NCBI RefSeq assembly: GCF_036013975.1
Contig: NZ_CP107904.1
Coordinates: forward strand, 992,001 to 1,056,000
Source of the DNA: Kitasatospora sp. NBC_00458
GTDB taxonomy: Bacteria > Actinomycetota > Actinomycetes > Streptomycetales > Streptomycetaceae
Direction: 5' to 3'
DNA: 64,000 nt
In this document: piece after piece, positions 24,840 through 32,991 of the stretch
How positions within the stretch are numbered: position 1 is the first letter of the stretch
How the letters are laid out: each line of letters starts with the position of its first letter
The notes under the pieces: generated by a model
The model's database searches: none
What the model was told of the DNA's origin: nothing
What the model saw: the letters and a program-made list of their open reading frames with translations, nothing else
Program-made: the position numbers and the translations under genes

Positions 24840-26011
24840 GGTGTGTCGGACTCCGTGATCGGCTGCGCCGCACCGTCGACGACCATCTCCTGGCCTCGGT
24901 AGTTGCGGAGCAGCAGGCCTTCGGGGGTGGGGGTGTAGGAGGGCTGCGCGATGGGGATCTTGCCGATCCTGGTGGTCAGCACGTACTGGGGGACGCCGAA
25001 CCCGGTGATGTGGCCCTGCAGGCCGGCCATGATCTCCCAGCCCTTCTCCACGGACGTCATGAAGTGCGAGACCCCGGTGACGTTGTCGCAGTGGTAGAGG
25101 TAGTAGGGCCGGACCCGGATCCGCAGCAGCTCGGTCATCAGGGTGCGCATGGTGTCGACGTCGTCGTTGATCCCGCGCAGCAGCACCGTCTGGTTCCCGA
25201 CCGGGATCCCGTGCCGCAGCAGGCGGTCCACGGCGGCCGCGGCCTCCGGGGTGATCTCCTTCGGGTGGTTGAAGTGGGTGTTCAGCCAGACCGGGTGGTA
25301 GCGGGCGAGCATCGAGCAGAGCCCGTCGGTGATCCGCTGCGGCAGCAGCACCGGGAACCTGCTGCCGATCCGGATGATCTCCACGCTGGGGATGGCGCGC
25401 AGCCCGGAGATGATCTCCTCCAGCTTGCCGTCCTGGTAGGAGAGCGGGTCGCCGCCGGTCAGCAGCACGTCCCGGATCTCGGGGTGGTCGGCGATGTAGC
25501 GCAGGTCCTCGTCGTAGGAGCCGCCCTCGTCGTCGCGGAAGTACGTGCCCTCGACGTCGGTGGTGTGGAACTTGCGCGTGCAGTGGCGGCAGTAGACCGG
25601 GCAGGCCTCGGTGATCAGCATGATCACCCGGTCCGGGTACTTGTGCACCACCCGGTTGGTCTTGCGGTAGAAGGTGTCCCCGACCGGGTCGACCTCGGCC
25701 CCGGGGAACTCCATCAGCTCGCCGAGCGCCGGGACCGCCTGCTGCCGGACCGGGCAGTCGGGGTCGTCCGGGTCCATCAGCGACGCGTAGTACGGGGTGA
25801 CGCTCCAGCGGTACTTGCCCGCCACCCCGGCGATCGCCTTCTCCTCGTCGGTGCTGAGGTTGATCCACTGCCGGGCCTTGTCGGCGGTGGTGATGCGCCG
25901 GCGCATGTGCCAGCGCCAGTCGTCCCAGTCGGTCTCCGGGACCCTGGGGCGGATCAGTTCGGGGCGGGTGACGGCCGTGGCTTCGCGGAGGGTGTCGGAG
26001 GTGTCGGACAT
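24836..26011 (-). CDS. blsG: KamA-type radical SAM 2,3-aminomutase (BlsG-like)
   Basis: 391 residues. The [4Fe-4S] motif is CPVYCRHCTRK, preceded by VIMLITEA. The PLP Lys is in RIGKIP near residue 360. The family helix GVSHFMTSVEKGWEIM and HITGFGVPQYV are clear. By hand alignment to clostridial lysine 2,3-aminomutase, the first Asp that binds the substrate side chain is kept (HCDNVTG), while the second is Thr in VLTTRIG. The side-chain pocket may therefore not be for lysine. In blasticidin S, BlsG converts arginine to beta-arginine, consistent with the GAMT-like methyltransferase nearby. ATG at 26011 has a GGAG site. About 200 bases separate it from the gene upstream. Confidence 0.85.
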   Translation of the reverse strand: MSDTSDTLREATAVTRPELIRPRVPETDWDDWRWHMRRRITTADKARQWINLSTDEEKAIAGVAGKYRWSVTPYYASLMDPDDPDCPVRQQAVPALGELMEFPGAEVDPVGDTFYRKTNRVVHKYPDRVIMLITEACPVYCRHCTRKFHTTDVEGTYFRDDEGGSYDEDLRYIADHPEIRDVLLTGGDPLSYQDGKLEEIISGLRAIPSVEIIRIGSRFPVLLPQRITDGLCSMLARYHPVWLNTHFNHPKEITPEAAAAVDRLLRHGIPVGNQTVLLRGINDDVDTMRTLMTELLRIRVRPYYLYHCDNVTGVSHFMTSVEKGWEIMAGLQGHITGFGVPQYVLTTRIGKIPIAQPSYTPTPEGLLLRNYRGQEMVVDGAAQPITESDTP

Positions 26012-26213
26012 AGCGGCTCCAGCACGACGCGGACGACGTGGGTGAGGTGGCCGGGACCGGCGTGGCCGGACCGGCGGGCTGACGAGGTGGGGGAACGGGC
26101 TGGTGCGGCGGTCACCCGGATGGGGCCGGGTGGCGGCGGGGCCGTGGGGGGCGCGATTGCGGGGGCGGTGGGTAGGGGGCGGGTCGGTGGGTCGGGCGGT
26201 GAGTGGGTCGGTC

Positions 26214-27200
26214 TCACGGTGGGGCGAGCGCGAGCTGGCGGACGGCGCGGGCGACGCGCTGCGCGCCGCGCAGGTCGTCCAGGCCCGGGTCGAGCAGGTG
26301 CCACGGCCCCGCGGCGTCCGGCGCGGACGGCGCCCACAGGCCCGGGTCCTCCGGGTCGTCGGCCGAGGGCAGCGGGAGGACCTCGGCGACCCGGCCGGCG
26401 AGGTCCTGCTGAGCGGGCCCGAGGGCTGGCAGCAGGGCCAGCGGCGACCGCCTCGCCTGGGCGAGGGCGAGCGCACCGAGCACCGGCGAGGCGAGGAACA
26501 CGGCGGCCTCGGCGTGCAGCGCGTCCGGATCTGCCTCCGCGGCCCGGCGGACCCGCAGGCCCGGCCGCCCGGCGAGGCCGTCCAGGGCGGACCGCAGGAG
26601 GTCGAGCCCGGTGTCGGCGACCACCGTGCACCCCCCGGTGCGCCGCAGCGCGGCGGCGACCAGTCCGGGGAGCGGGCCGGTGGCGAAGGCCTCCGCCTCC
26701 GGATCGGGCACGCCCCAGAGGGAGAGCAGCAGCAGGGTGCCCGAACGGTTCCGGCTCCGGCCGGTGCGCTGCGGGGCCAGGACCCCGGTCCGCCGGACAC
26801 CGGGAGCCGTGGGCCCGGAGGGCGGCAGCCACCCGGGGTGGTGGGTCCGGCGGACGGCCCGCTCCGCCGGACCGGCGGCGCCGGACGGACCCGGGTGGCC
26901 GGACTCCAGGTGCACCACCGGGACGCCGAGGTCCAGCAGCCGCGCGGTGGCCGCCGGGTCGTCGCAGACCAGCGCCGCGACCGGCGGCGGTTCGGGGTCG
27001 GGCCCCGCCACCGGGCGGAGGTCGCCGAGGTGGGCCGCCACCCTGCGCAGGGCGAGCACCGAGTCCAACCGGTCCTCCCGGGCGCTCAGCAGCACCCGCG
27101 GGCCGTTCGGGGCGCGGTCGTCCGGAGCCGTCGGGGCCACCGGTGCGTCGGGTGCGTCGGGTGCGTCGGGTGCGTCCGGGCCTGAGGTCAGTAGTGCCAC
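26214..27200 (-). CDS. CGA-synthase-related GT-B-like protein (BlsF position)
   Basis: 328 residues. It starts with GTG 27200, overlapping the radical SAM gene by 13 bases. After a short DAPDAPDAP repeat there is a Rossmann-like start (PRVLLSAREDRLDSVLAL) and a second half with LLLLSLWGVPDPEAEAF and LALAQARRSPLALLPALGP. These resemble a shortened glycosyltransferase-B protein. I relate it to the small group of proteins found beside cytosylglucuronate synthases; this is a family-memory assignment, not something a motif proves. It may be a non-catalytic partner of the GT encoded at 28305-29687. A fully independent function cannot be excluded. Confidence 0.6.
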   Translation of the reverse strand: MALLTSGPDAPDAPDAPDAPVAPTAPDDRAPNGPRVLLSAREDRLDSVLALRRVAAHLGDLRPVAGPDPEPPPVAALVCDDPAATARLLDLGVPVVHLESGHPGPSGAAGPAERAVRRTHHPGWLPPSGPTAPGVRRTGVLAPQRTGRSRNRSGTLLLLSLWGVPDPEAEAFATGPLPGLVAAALRRTGGCTVVADTGLDLLRSALDGLAGRPGLRVRRAAEADPDALHAEAAVFLASPVLGALALAQARRSPLALLPALGPAQQDLAGRVAEVLPLPSADDPEDPGLWAPSAPDAAGPWHLLDPGLDDLRGAQRVARAVRQLALAPP

Positions 27201-28177
27201 GGGCCCACCGCCCCGAGCCGGGCGACGTCGTCGCTGTAGCCCGCGGCGGTGGTGGAGCACCCGCTGCACACCTCGGGGCCCCGCTCGCGGAAGTAGTCGG
27301 CGTGCGAGCGGAAGACCGGGGTGTCCAGCCGGATCACCCCCTGCTCCCGCAGCGGGGCGCCGCCGGGCCCGTCGTCGCCGTCCCGGTGGGGGATGCAGCT
27401 GCACGCGTACATCCGCCCGTACTTGCCGTCCACGTAGATGACGTCGTCGGCGACGTGGCACAGCGGTCGGGCGGCGCGCGGCGTCACGGACCGGGTGAAG
27501 TACCGCTCCTGCTCCTCCGGGGTGTCGCCGTAGAAGCGCTTGCCCATCGGGACCAGCACGGCGGCCGGGTCCGCCTCGTAGATCGGGTCGCAGACGCTGC
27601 GGACGTGATCGGCGTCCGGGTAGGTGACGGTGCGGTCGAGCTTGAGGGCGGAGAGCTCCCACTGCCGCACCCCCGCCTCGGTCAGCACCTGCTGGAGCCG
27701 CGGCATCTCGGTGTAGTTGTGCGGCCCGACCACGGTGTTGACCCTGGGCAGGACGCCGAGCGCGGCGGCGTCGCGCAGGCCCTGCAGCCCGCTGTCGAAC
27801 ATGCCCGGGGAGCGCCGGTAGACGTCGTGGGTGGCGCCCGAGGAGCCGTCCAGGCTGACGATCACCTGGGCGAGGCCGGCCTCGGCCAGCCGGGGGGCCT
27901 GCCGGGGCAGCATCGAGCCGTTGGTGATCAGGGACATCTTCATCCCGGCGGCCGTCCCCGAGCGCACCAGCTCCACCACGTCCGGGTGCATCAGCGGTTC
28001 GCCGCCGGTGAAGCGGACGTAGCCGACGCCGGCCTCCCGGGCCTTGGGCAGCAGGTCGTCGAAGTCCTCCCGGGAGAAGCGGAACGTGTCGCGGGAGAGG
28101 GCGAACTCGCACATGAAGCAGTCGGCGTTGCAGGCTTCGAGGATCCGGATGAAGAGGTAGCGATCACGTGTACGCAC
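27188..28177 (-). CDS. blsE: BlsE-like radical SAM cytosylglucuronate decarboxylase
   Basis: 329 residues. The radical SAM cluster motif is EACNADCFMCEFA, followed by GYVRFTGGEPLMHP (SAM-binding GGEP), MSLITNGSML and QVIVSLDGSSG. The C-terminal part has further cysteines (LCHVADDV, ACSCIP, VCSGCST) typical of SPASM/twitch domains that hold auxiliary clusters. BlsE decarboxylates cytosylglucuronic acid at C5'. The flanking GT and aminotransferase genes make this the natural assignment. GTG at 28177 is preferred; a GTG at 28204 would add nine residues but lacks a ribosome site. The 3' end overlaps the next gene. Confidence 0.82.
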   Translation of the reverse strand: MRTRDRYLFIRILEACNADCFMCEFALSRDTFRFSREDFDDLLPKAREAGVGYVRFTGGEPLMHPDVVELVRSGTAAGMKMSLITNGSMLPRQAPRLAEAGLAQVIVSLDGSSGATHDVYRRSPGMFDSGLQGLRDAAALGVLPRVNTVVGPHNYTEMPRLQQVLTEAGVRQWELSALKLDRTVTYPDADHVRSVCDPIYEADPAAVLVPMGKRFYGDTPEEQERYFTRSVTPRAARPLCHVADDVIYVDGKYGRMYACSCIPHRDGDDGPGGAPLREQGVIRLDTPVFRSHADYFRERGPEVCSGCSTTAAGYSDDVARLGAVGPWHY

Positions 28178-28304
28178 GGGGCGGGGACCTTCCAGGCGAC
28201 TCACGGGACGGGTGGGACGGGGCCGGGGACGCACGGGACGTCGGGGCGGTCGCGGGGGGAGCGGACGAACGGAGGGACGGACGGCGGTTCCGGGGAGTGG
28301 CGGG

Positions 28305-29687
28305 TCAGCCGGGCGGACCGGCCGCCCCCAGGGCCCCGATCAGGGCCTCGGCCACCTGGGCCGCACCCCCGGTGCCGACCGCCGCCGTCAGCGCGCCCCA
28401 GTCCTCGACCCCGGCGGACCGGCGCAGCGCCTCCACGACGCCGTCGCGCAGGGCGCGGCCGACGGCCCGCCGGTCGTCGCCCAGCGCCGCGGCGCCGATC
28501 GCGCCGTAGATCAGCTCCAGGGCGTGGTCCTCCCCCTCGGACCGCAGCGCCAGCGCCTCGTCCTCGGCGAGCACGTCCTTGGGCCAGAGCACCCGCAGCC
28601 GGGCCTTCAACGCCTGGCTGTGGTAGCGGCCGTTGAAGATCTGGCTGAGGTTCTGCGGCGGCAGGCAGACGGTGGGGACGCCCAGCCCGCCCGCCTCCAG
28701 CAGCGTGGTGAGGCCGGGCGAGGTGAGCAGGACGTCGCAGTCGGCCAGCCGCTCCAGGAACGCCCCGTGCCCGAGCGGGCCGGTGGTCGTCCGGGGCGGG
28801 GCGATCGAGGCGTCGACCAGCCGGCCGGCCAGGTCGGCGGGCAGGTTCCCGGCGATGTGCACCTCGTCGACCCCGAGGGCGGCGAGGGCCTCCAGGGCGG
28901 CGGGGACGACCAGGCGCGGGTAGTGCCCGGGATCGCCGAGCCGCGGCGCCCGCAGGCCGCCCAGGCTGACGAGCGCCCTGCGGTACGGGCCGGCGGCGCT
29001 CCGCCCGGCCCCGCCGGCCCCGGCGGCGCGTCCGGCGTCCGCTCCCCGGACGCCGGCACGCTCCGGCGGCGCCGTCCGGGGCCCCGCGATGACGGCCTCG
29101 ACCCAGCGCAGCGCCCGGGCGTCGGCCAGGACGTCCAGGCACTCGGTCGGCAGCTCCACGCTCTTCTGCGCGCAGTAGACCGTCGCGTCCAGCGGCAGTG
29201 CGTCCCGGTCCCCCTCCGACCAGAGGAACGGCAGGCTGTCGACGAACACCGTCGGCACGCCGGCCGCCAGCAGCGCCTTCGCGGCCGCGCCGTCGAGGAC
29301 GACCACGGCGGCCCTGACGTCCTGGGCCCGGACGATCTCCCGGACGGCGGCGGCCAGCCGGCCGGGGTCGTCCGGCAGGTCGTACCAGCCGTCGACGGTG
29401 TGCTCGGCGAGCAGCGGCCGGCCGAGCCCCGAGGCCAGCCCGACGAACCGCAGCGGCGGGGCGGGACCGTCCCGGAGCGCGGTGAGGACCGCGCTGAGCT
29501 TCCCCGAACTGCCCCATCCGAACTCGGCCCCGACCAGGGCGACGGTGGCGGGCCCGGACCGCGGGGCGCGGCCCCCGGCCCGGTGCCCGGCGTCGTGCCC
29601 GGCGCGGCTTCCGGCGTGGTTCCCGGCATCGCCCCCCACGTCGTTCCCGGCGTGGTTCTCGGCGTGCGCAGTGACATCGGACGGCAT
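28305..29687 (-). CDS. blsD: Cytosylglucuronate synthase-like glycosyltransferase (BlsD/MilC-like)
   Basis: 460 residues, GT-B fold of MurG type. There is a nucleotide-sugar signature near the C-terminal domain, LTSPGLTTLLEAGGLGVPT followed by CLPPQNLSQ, and the second domain begins RRALVSLGGLRAPRLGDPG. The first ~35 residues are a low-complexity His/Asp/Gly/Ala tail. A Gly/Ala-rich insert follows GPRTAPPERAG. In peptidyl nucleoside pathways such an enzyme couples free cytosine to UDP-glucuronate. It is the first gene of the ten-gene minus-strand run, and a BlsM-like cytosine supplier and BlsE-like decarboxylase lie in the same run. ATG at 29687 has AGGAAT/GAGAG purines upstream. Sequence alone would only say GT-B. 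Confidence 0.72.
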   Translation of the reverse strand: MPSDVTAHAENHAGNDVGGDAGNHAGSRAGHDAGHRAGGRAPRSGPATVALVGAEFGWGSSGKLSAVLTALRDGPAPPLRFVGLASGLGRPLLAEHTVDGWYDLPDDPGRLAAAVREIVRAQDVRAAVVVLDGAAAKALLAAGVPTVFVDSLPFLWSEGDRDALPLDATVYCAQKSVELPTECLDVLADARALRWVEAVIAGPRTAPPERAGVRGADAGRAAGAGGAGRSAAGPYRRALVSLGGLRAPRLGDPGHYPRLVVPAALEALAALGVDEVHIAGNLPADLAGRLVDASIAPPRTTTGPLGHGAFLERLADCDVLLTSPGLTTLLEAGGLGVPTVCLPPQNLSQIFNGRYHSQALKARLRVLWPKDVLAEDEALALRSEGEDHALELIYGAIGAAALGDDRRAVGRALRDGVVEALRRSAGVEDWGALTAAVGTGGAAQVAEALIGALGAAGPPG

Positions 29688-29908
29688 CGGTTGTCTCTCG
29701 CATTCCTGGGACGGCCGACAGGGTGGTGGGCGGAGCGGGTGCGGCGCCACGCTTGCGCGGGGCCGCCCCGGAGGGGTCACGCACCCCGCCGCGCACCCGG
29801 TGCGGCGGGGTTCCTTCGGGCACAACCGTTACGCATACGGCCGACCGGCACAAGGGTCCGGCGCGGCATTCAGACTCACGAGTGAATAGCCCGATCGAGC
29901 GACTAACT

Positions 29909-29935
29909 ATCATCAGATGATTGCGAGTTGATGAT
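29909..29935. promoter_or_regulatory. Palindromes in the divergent region
   Basis: ATCATCAGATGAT (29909-29921) is a perfect palindrome around one base. ATCATCA (29909-29915) also pairs with TGATGAT at 29929-29935. This is the least GC-rich patch between the two divergent units and is a candidate shared operator. Confidence 0.45.
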
Positions 29936-30003
29936 CCGTCGGAGAATCGCCGACCCGTCGCGGCCGACCCCGAAATCGGATCGCCCACCGAGCGCCGGGC
30001 GGC

Positions 30004-30009
30004 TAGGAT
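30004..30009 (+). promoter_or_regulatory. -10 box giving a leaderless ABC-F transcript
   Basis: TAGGAT ends eight bases before the ATG at 30018 and no Shine-Dalgarno lies between. A start at this distance would fall on or next to the A of ATG. No good -35 was seen. Confidence 0.5.
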
Positions 30010-30017
30010 CCGCTCCC

Positions 30018-31658
30018 ATGGGCTACCTCGAAGCCACCGGCCTCGGTCACGTTCTCGCCGACGGTCGCGAGCTGTTCCACGACGTCTCCTTCCGCGTACC
30101 GGCCGGCGAAACGGTCGCCCTCATCGGCGACAACGGCGCGGGCAAGACCACACTGCTGCGCACGCTCTCGGGCGAGCTCCCGGCCCAGCAGGGGTCGTTC
30201 CGCGCCCAGGGCGCGCTCGCCGTCATGCCGCAGTTCATCGGCAGCCTGCGCGACGACCGCACGGTCCGGGACCTCCTGCTCACCGTCGCCCCGCCACCGC
30301 TGCGGGCCGCCGCCGCCGGCCTCGACACGGCCGAGCTCGCCATGATGGAGACGGACGACGAGCCCACCCAACTCCGCTACGCCCAGGCCCTGGTGGACTG
30401 GGGCGAGGCCGGCGGGTACGACTACGAGGTGCTCTGGGACACCGTGACGGTCGCCGCGCTCGGCACCCCGTTCCAGGTCGCGCAGTACCGCGAGGTCTCG
30501 ACGCTGTCCGGCGGCGAGCAGAAGCGGCTGGTCCTGGAGGCACTGCTCAGGGGTCCGGCCGAACTGCTGCTGCTCGACGAGCCGGACAACTACCTGGACG
30601 TCCCCGGCAAGCGCTGGCTGGAGGAGCAGCTCGCCCAGACCCGCCAGGGCGTGCTGCTGATCACCCACGACCGCGAGGTGCTGAGCCGGACGGCCGGCCA
30701 GGTCGTGACGCTGGAGGGCGGGTCCGCCTGGACCCACGGCGGCGGGTTCGCCACCTGGGCGGAGGCCCGGGAGGCCCGCTGGCAGCGCGCGGCGGAGCTG
30801 CGGCAGCGCTGGAGCGAGAAGCACGAGCAGCTCAAGGAGCTGGTCCGGACCCTGCGCCAGCAGTCGTCCATCAGTGACGAGATGGCCTCGCGCTACCACG
30901 CGGCCCAGACCAGGCTGGCGAAGTTCGAGGCGGTCGGGCCGCCGCCCGCCCCGCCCCGGCGGCAGCGGGTCGCCCCGGACCTCCGCGGCGGCCGGACCGG
31001 TGTCCGGGCCGTCACCTGCCGCGAGCTGGAACTCAGCGGGCTGATGCGGCCGTTCGACCTGGAGGTGTTCTTCGGCGACCGGGTCTGCGTGCTGGGTTCG
31101 AACGGCTCGGGCAAGAGCCACTTCCTCCGCCTGCTGGACGAGGCCGCCGGGGACGCGGAGCCGACGGTGGCGCACACCGGGGAGTGCCGCCTGGGCGCGC
31201 GCGTGCGGCCCGGGCTGTTCGCCCAGACGCACCGGCACCCGGAGTGGGCCGGCCGGACCCCGGCCGAGATCCTCGGCGCCGGCGAGGGCGACCGCGACGG
31301 GCTCGACCTCGAACGGGCGATGTCGGCCCTGAGCCGCTACGGGCTGGCCGGCGCCGGGCGCCAGAACTTCGAGACCCTGTCGGGCGGGCAGCAGGCCCGC
31401 TTCCAGATCCTGCTGCTGGAACTGGCCGGTGCCACGCTGCTGTTGCTGGACGAACCGACCGACAACCTGGACCTCATCTCCGCCGAGGCACTGGAGGAGG
31501 CCCTGGCCGCCTTCACCGGGACGGTGGTGGCGGTCACCCACGACCGCTGGTTCGCCCGGGTGTTCAGCCGTTTCCTGGTCTTCCGGGCGGACGGCCGGGT
31601 GGTGGAGGCCGACGAACCGGTCTGGGACGAGGGCCGGGTCAGCCGCGTCCGCAGCTGA
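30018..31658 (+). CDS. ABC-F ATPase, candidate ribosome-protection self-resistance protein
   Basis: 546 residues: two ABC cassettes in one chain and no membrane domain. The first has GDNGAGKTTLL, LSGGEQKRL and LLLLDEPDNYLDV. The second has GSNGSGKSHFL, LSGGQQARF and LLLLDEPTDNLDL. They are joined by a charged helical linker (RWQRAAELRQRWSEKHEQL onward), the part that reaches into the ribosome in antibiotic-resistance members. ABC-F proteins dislodge drugs bound to the large subunit, and blasticidin S binds at its P site. Divergent placement next to a blasticidin-type operon therefore suggests self-resistance. A general EttA-like translation role is the alternative. The gene has a leaderless-type start. 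Confidence 0.88.
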   Translation: MGYLEATGLGHVLADGRELFHDVSFRVPAGETVALIGDNGAGKTTLLRTLSGELPAQQGSFRAQGALAVMPQFIGSLRDDRTVRDLLLTVAPPPLRAAAAGLDTAELAMMETDDEPTQLRYAQALVDWGEAGGYDYEVLWDTVTVAALGTPFQVAQYREVSTLSGGEQKRLVLEALLRGPAELLLLDEPDNYLDVPGKRWLEEQLAQTRQGVLLITHDREVLSRTAGQVVTLEGGSAWTHGGGFATWAEAREARWQRAAELRQRWSEKHEQLKELVRTLRQQSSISDEMASRYHAAQTRLAKFEAVGPPPAPPRRQRVAPDLRGGRTGVRAVTCRELELSGLMRPFDLEVFFGDRVCVLGSNGSGKSHFLRLLDEAAGDAEPTVAHTGECRLGARVRPGLFAQTHRHPEWAGRTPAEILGAGEGDRDGLDLERAMSALSRYGLAGAGRQNFETLSGGQQARFQILLLELAGATLLLLDEPTDNLDLISAEALEEALAAFTGTVVAVTHDRWFARVFSRFLVFRADGRVVEADEPVWDEGRVSRVRS

Positions 31659-31684
31659 CCCCCGCCCGGCGCAGCCGCTCGGAC

Positions 31685-31703
31685 CCCGGCGGAGCCCGCC
31701 GGG
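31685..31703. terminator. Hairpin between convergent ABC-F and LLM genes
   Basis: CCCGGCGG (31685-31692), loop AGC, CCGCCGGG (31696-31703). It lies in the 63-base gap between the two stop codons. Confidence 0.65.
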
Positions 31704-31721
31704 ATCCGGCCCGGCGCGGGC

Positions 31722-32741
31722 TCAGCCGGTCGGCTTCCACCCCAGCGCGGGGGCGAGCCGGGTCGCGATGTCGGTGAGGATCTGCACGTAGTCCCGGTGG
31801 CCGAAGGTGAACGGCAGCGCGAAGACGACCTCGTCGACCTCCCGGAACCCGGCGTGGGCGTACAGCCGTTCGGCGATCTCGACGGACGTCCCGACCAGGT
31901 CCGCCGCGAACATCGTGCGCCCCGGCCCCTGCGGGACGGCCGTGCGCGCGAGCCGGCTCCGGGCGTACTCCTGGTACTTCGCGCGCTGCTCCGCGGAGGC
32001 GCTGTCGGTGGGGATGACCACCAGCCCCTGGGAGACCCTGGCGCGTCCGCCCTCGGGGTGGTGGGCGCGGAAGGCCTCGATCTGCGAGCGCTGGATCTCG
32101 GCGAAGTCCTCCGACTCCTCCGCCCGCACGACGTTGCTGGTCAGCAGGCTCAGCCCCTGCTCGCCCGCCCAGCGGGCCGAGCGCAGGCTCCCGCCGCCGT
32201 ACCAGACGCGGCTCGCGAGGCCGGGCGCGACGGGCTGGACGCGGTCGGAGTAGACCTCGATGCCCTCGACGCCACTGAAGTCGGTGGCGGGCTCGCCCCT
32301 GACGAAGTCCAGCAGCCGCCGGACCCGCTCGTAGCCGAACTCCTCGGCCTCGGCGGTGTCCGGGTACAGCGCGGGCGCGACCTGGTCCCAGTGGCCGGGC
32401 CGGCCGACGCTGATGCCGGGGTTGAGCCGGCCGCCGGACAGCAGGTCGGTGGTCGCGAGGTCCTCGGCCAGCCGCAGCGGGTTCTCCCACCCCAGCGGGA
32501 TGACCGCGGTGCCCAGCTGGATGCGGCGGGTGCGCTGCGAGGCCGCCGCGAGCACCGCGACGGGCGAGGAGATGCCGTACTGGAGGTGCCGGTGGCGCAC
32601 CCAGGCGCTGTCGAACCCGAGCTGCTCGCCGAGTTCGATGAGCTGGAGCGTCGACTCGTGCCCCCGGGCGGGGTCCGCGGGGTCGAACAGCCCGATGGTC
32701 AGGAAGCCCAGCTTGCGAAGGGGCTGCGAAGGCGACGGCAC
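31722..32741 (-). CDS. LLM-class flavin-dependent oxidoreductase
   Basis: 339 residues, luciferase-like TIM barrel. Family features are ESTLQLIELGEQLGFDSAWV near the start, RIQLGTAVIPLGWENPLRLA, DLLSGGRLNPGISVG and TRLAPAL at the end. Such enzymes use reduced flavin (FMNH2 or F420H2) for monooxygenation or hydride transfer. No substrate can be read. GTG at 32741 is chosen over the more distal GTG at 32774 because GGAGGAACCG lies just before it. It is transcribed toward the ABC-F gene, 250 bases downstream of the beta-helix-like gene. It is probably unrelated to the nucleoside locus. Confidence 0.85.
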   Translation of the reverse strand: MPSPSQPLRKLGFLTIGLFDPADPARGHESTLQLIELGEQLGFDSAWVRHRHLQYGISSPVAVLAAASQRTRRIQLGTAVIPLGWENPLRLAEDLATTDLLSGGRLNPGISVGRPGHWDQVAPALYPDTAEAEEFGYERVRRLLDFVRGEPATDFSGVEGIEVYSDRVQPVAPGLASRVWYGGGSLRSARWAGEQGLSLLTSNVVRAEESEDFAEIQRSQIEAFRAHHPEGGRARVSQGLVVIPTDSASAEQRAKYQEYARSRLARTAVPQGPGRTMFAADLVGTSVEIAERLYAHAGFREVDEVVFALPFTFGHRDYVQILTDIATRLAPALGWKPTG

Positions 32742-32991
32742 CGGTTCCTCCGTTATCCGCGACGGGCTCGGCACGGCGCGGCGCGGTTCGACTGTTCACG
32801 GCCCGGAGACCGATCGCCGGGCGTCCGGCCACACTCACACGCGGTCGCAAGACGATCAAGTGGCGTACCGGAAACGTCATCGGGAGCAACACGCCCGTGA
32901 CAGCACCGCAGCAGTCAGACCGCGCGGGCGCGGGCGGCCGGCACCGTCGAGCACCCCGCCGCCGCCCCGTTCCCGCCCCGGCGCCCGCCCC

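Larger units (their letters stand above)
29688..30017. other. Divergent promoter region between the nucleoside operon and the ABC-F gene
   Basis: 330 bases. Contents are an imperfect GC hairpin (29783-29811, arms ACCCCGCC and GGCGGGGT) in what would be the leader of the minus-strand operon, an AT-richer core with palindromes at 29909-29935, and the -10 box of the ABC-F gene at 30004-30009. No gene was seen. Confidence 0.6.

Noticed and set aside
17600..31658. Streptothricin-type locus, because of the KamA aminomutase
   Set aside because: No NRPS or streptolidine genes are present. The BlsE, CGA-synthase-like, GAMT-like and BlsM-like set fits a cytosine nucleoside better.
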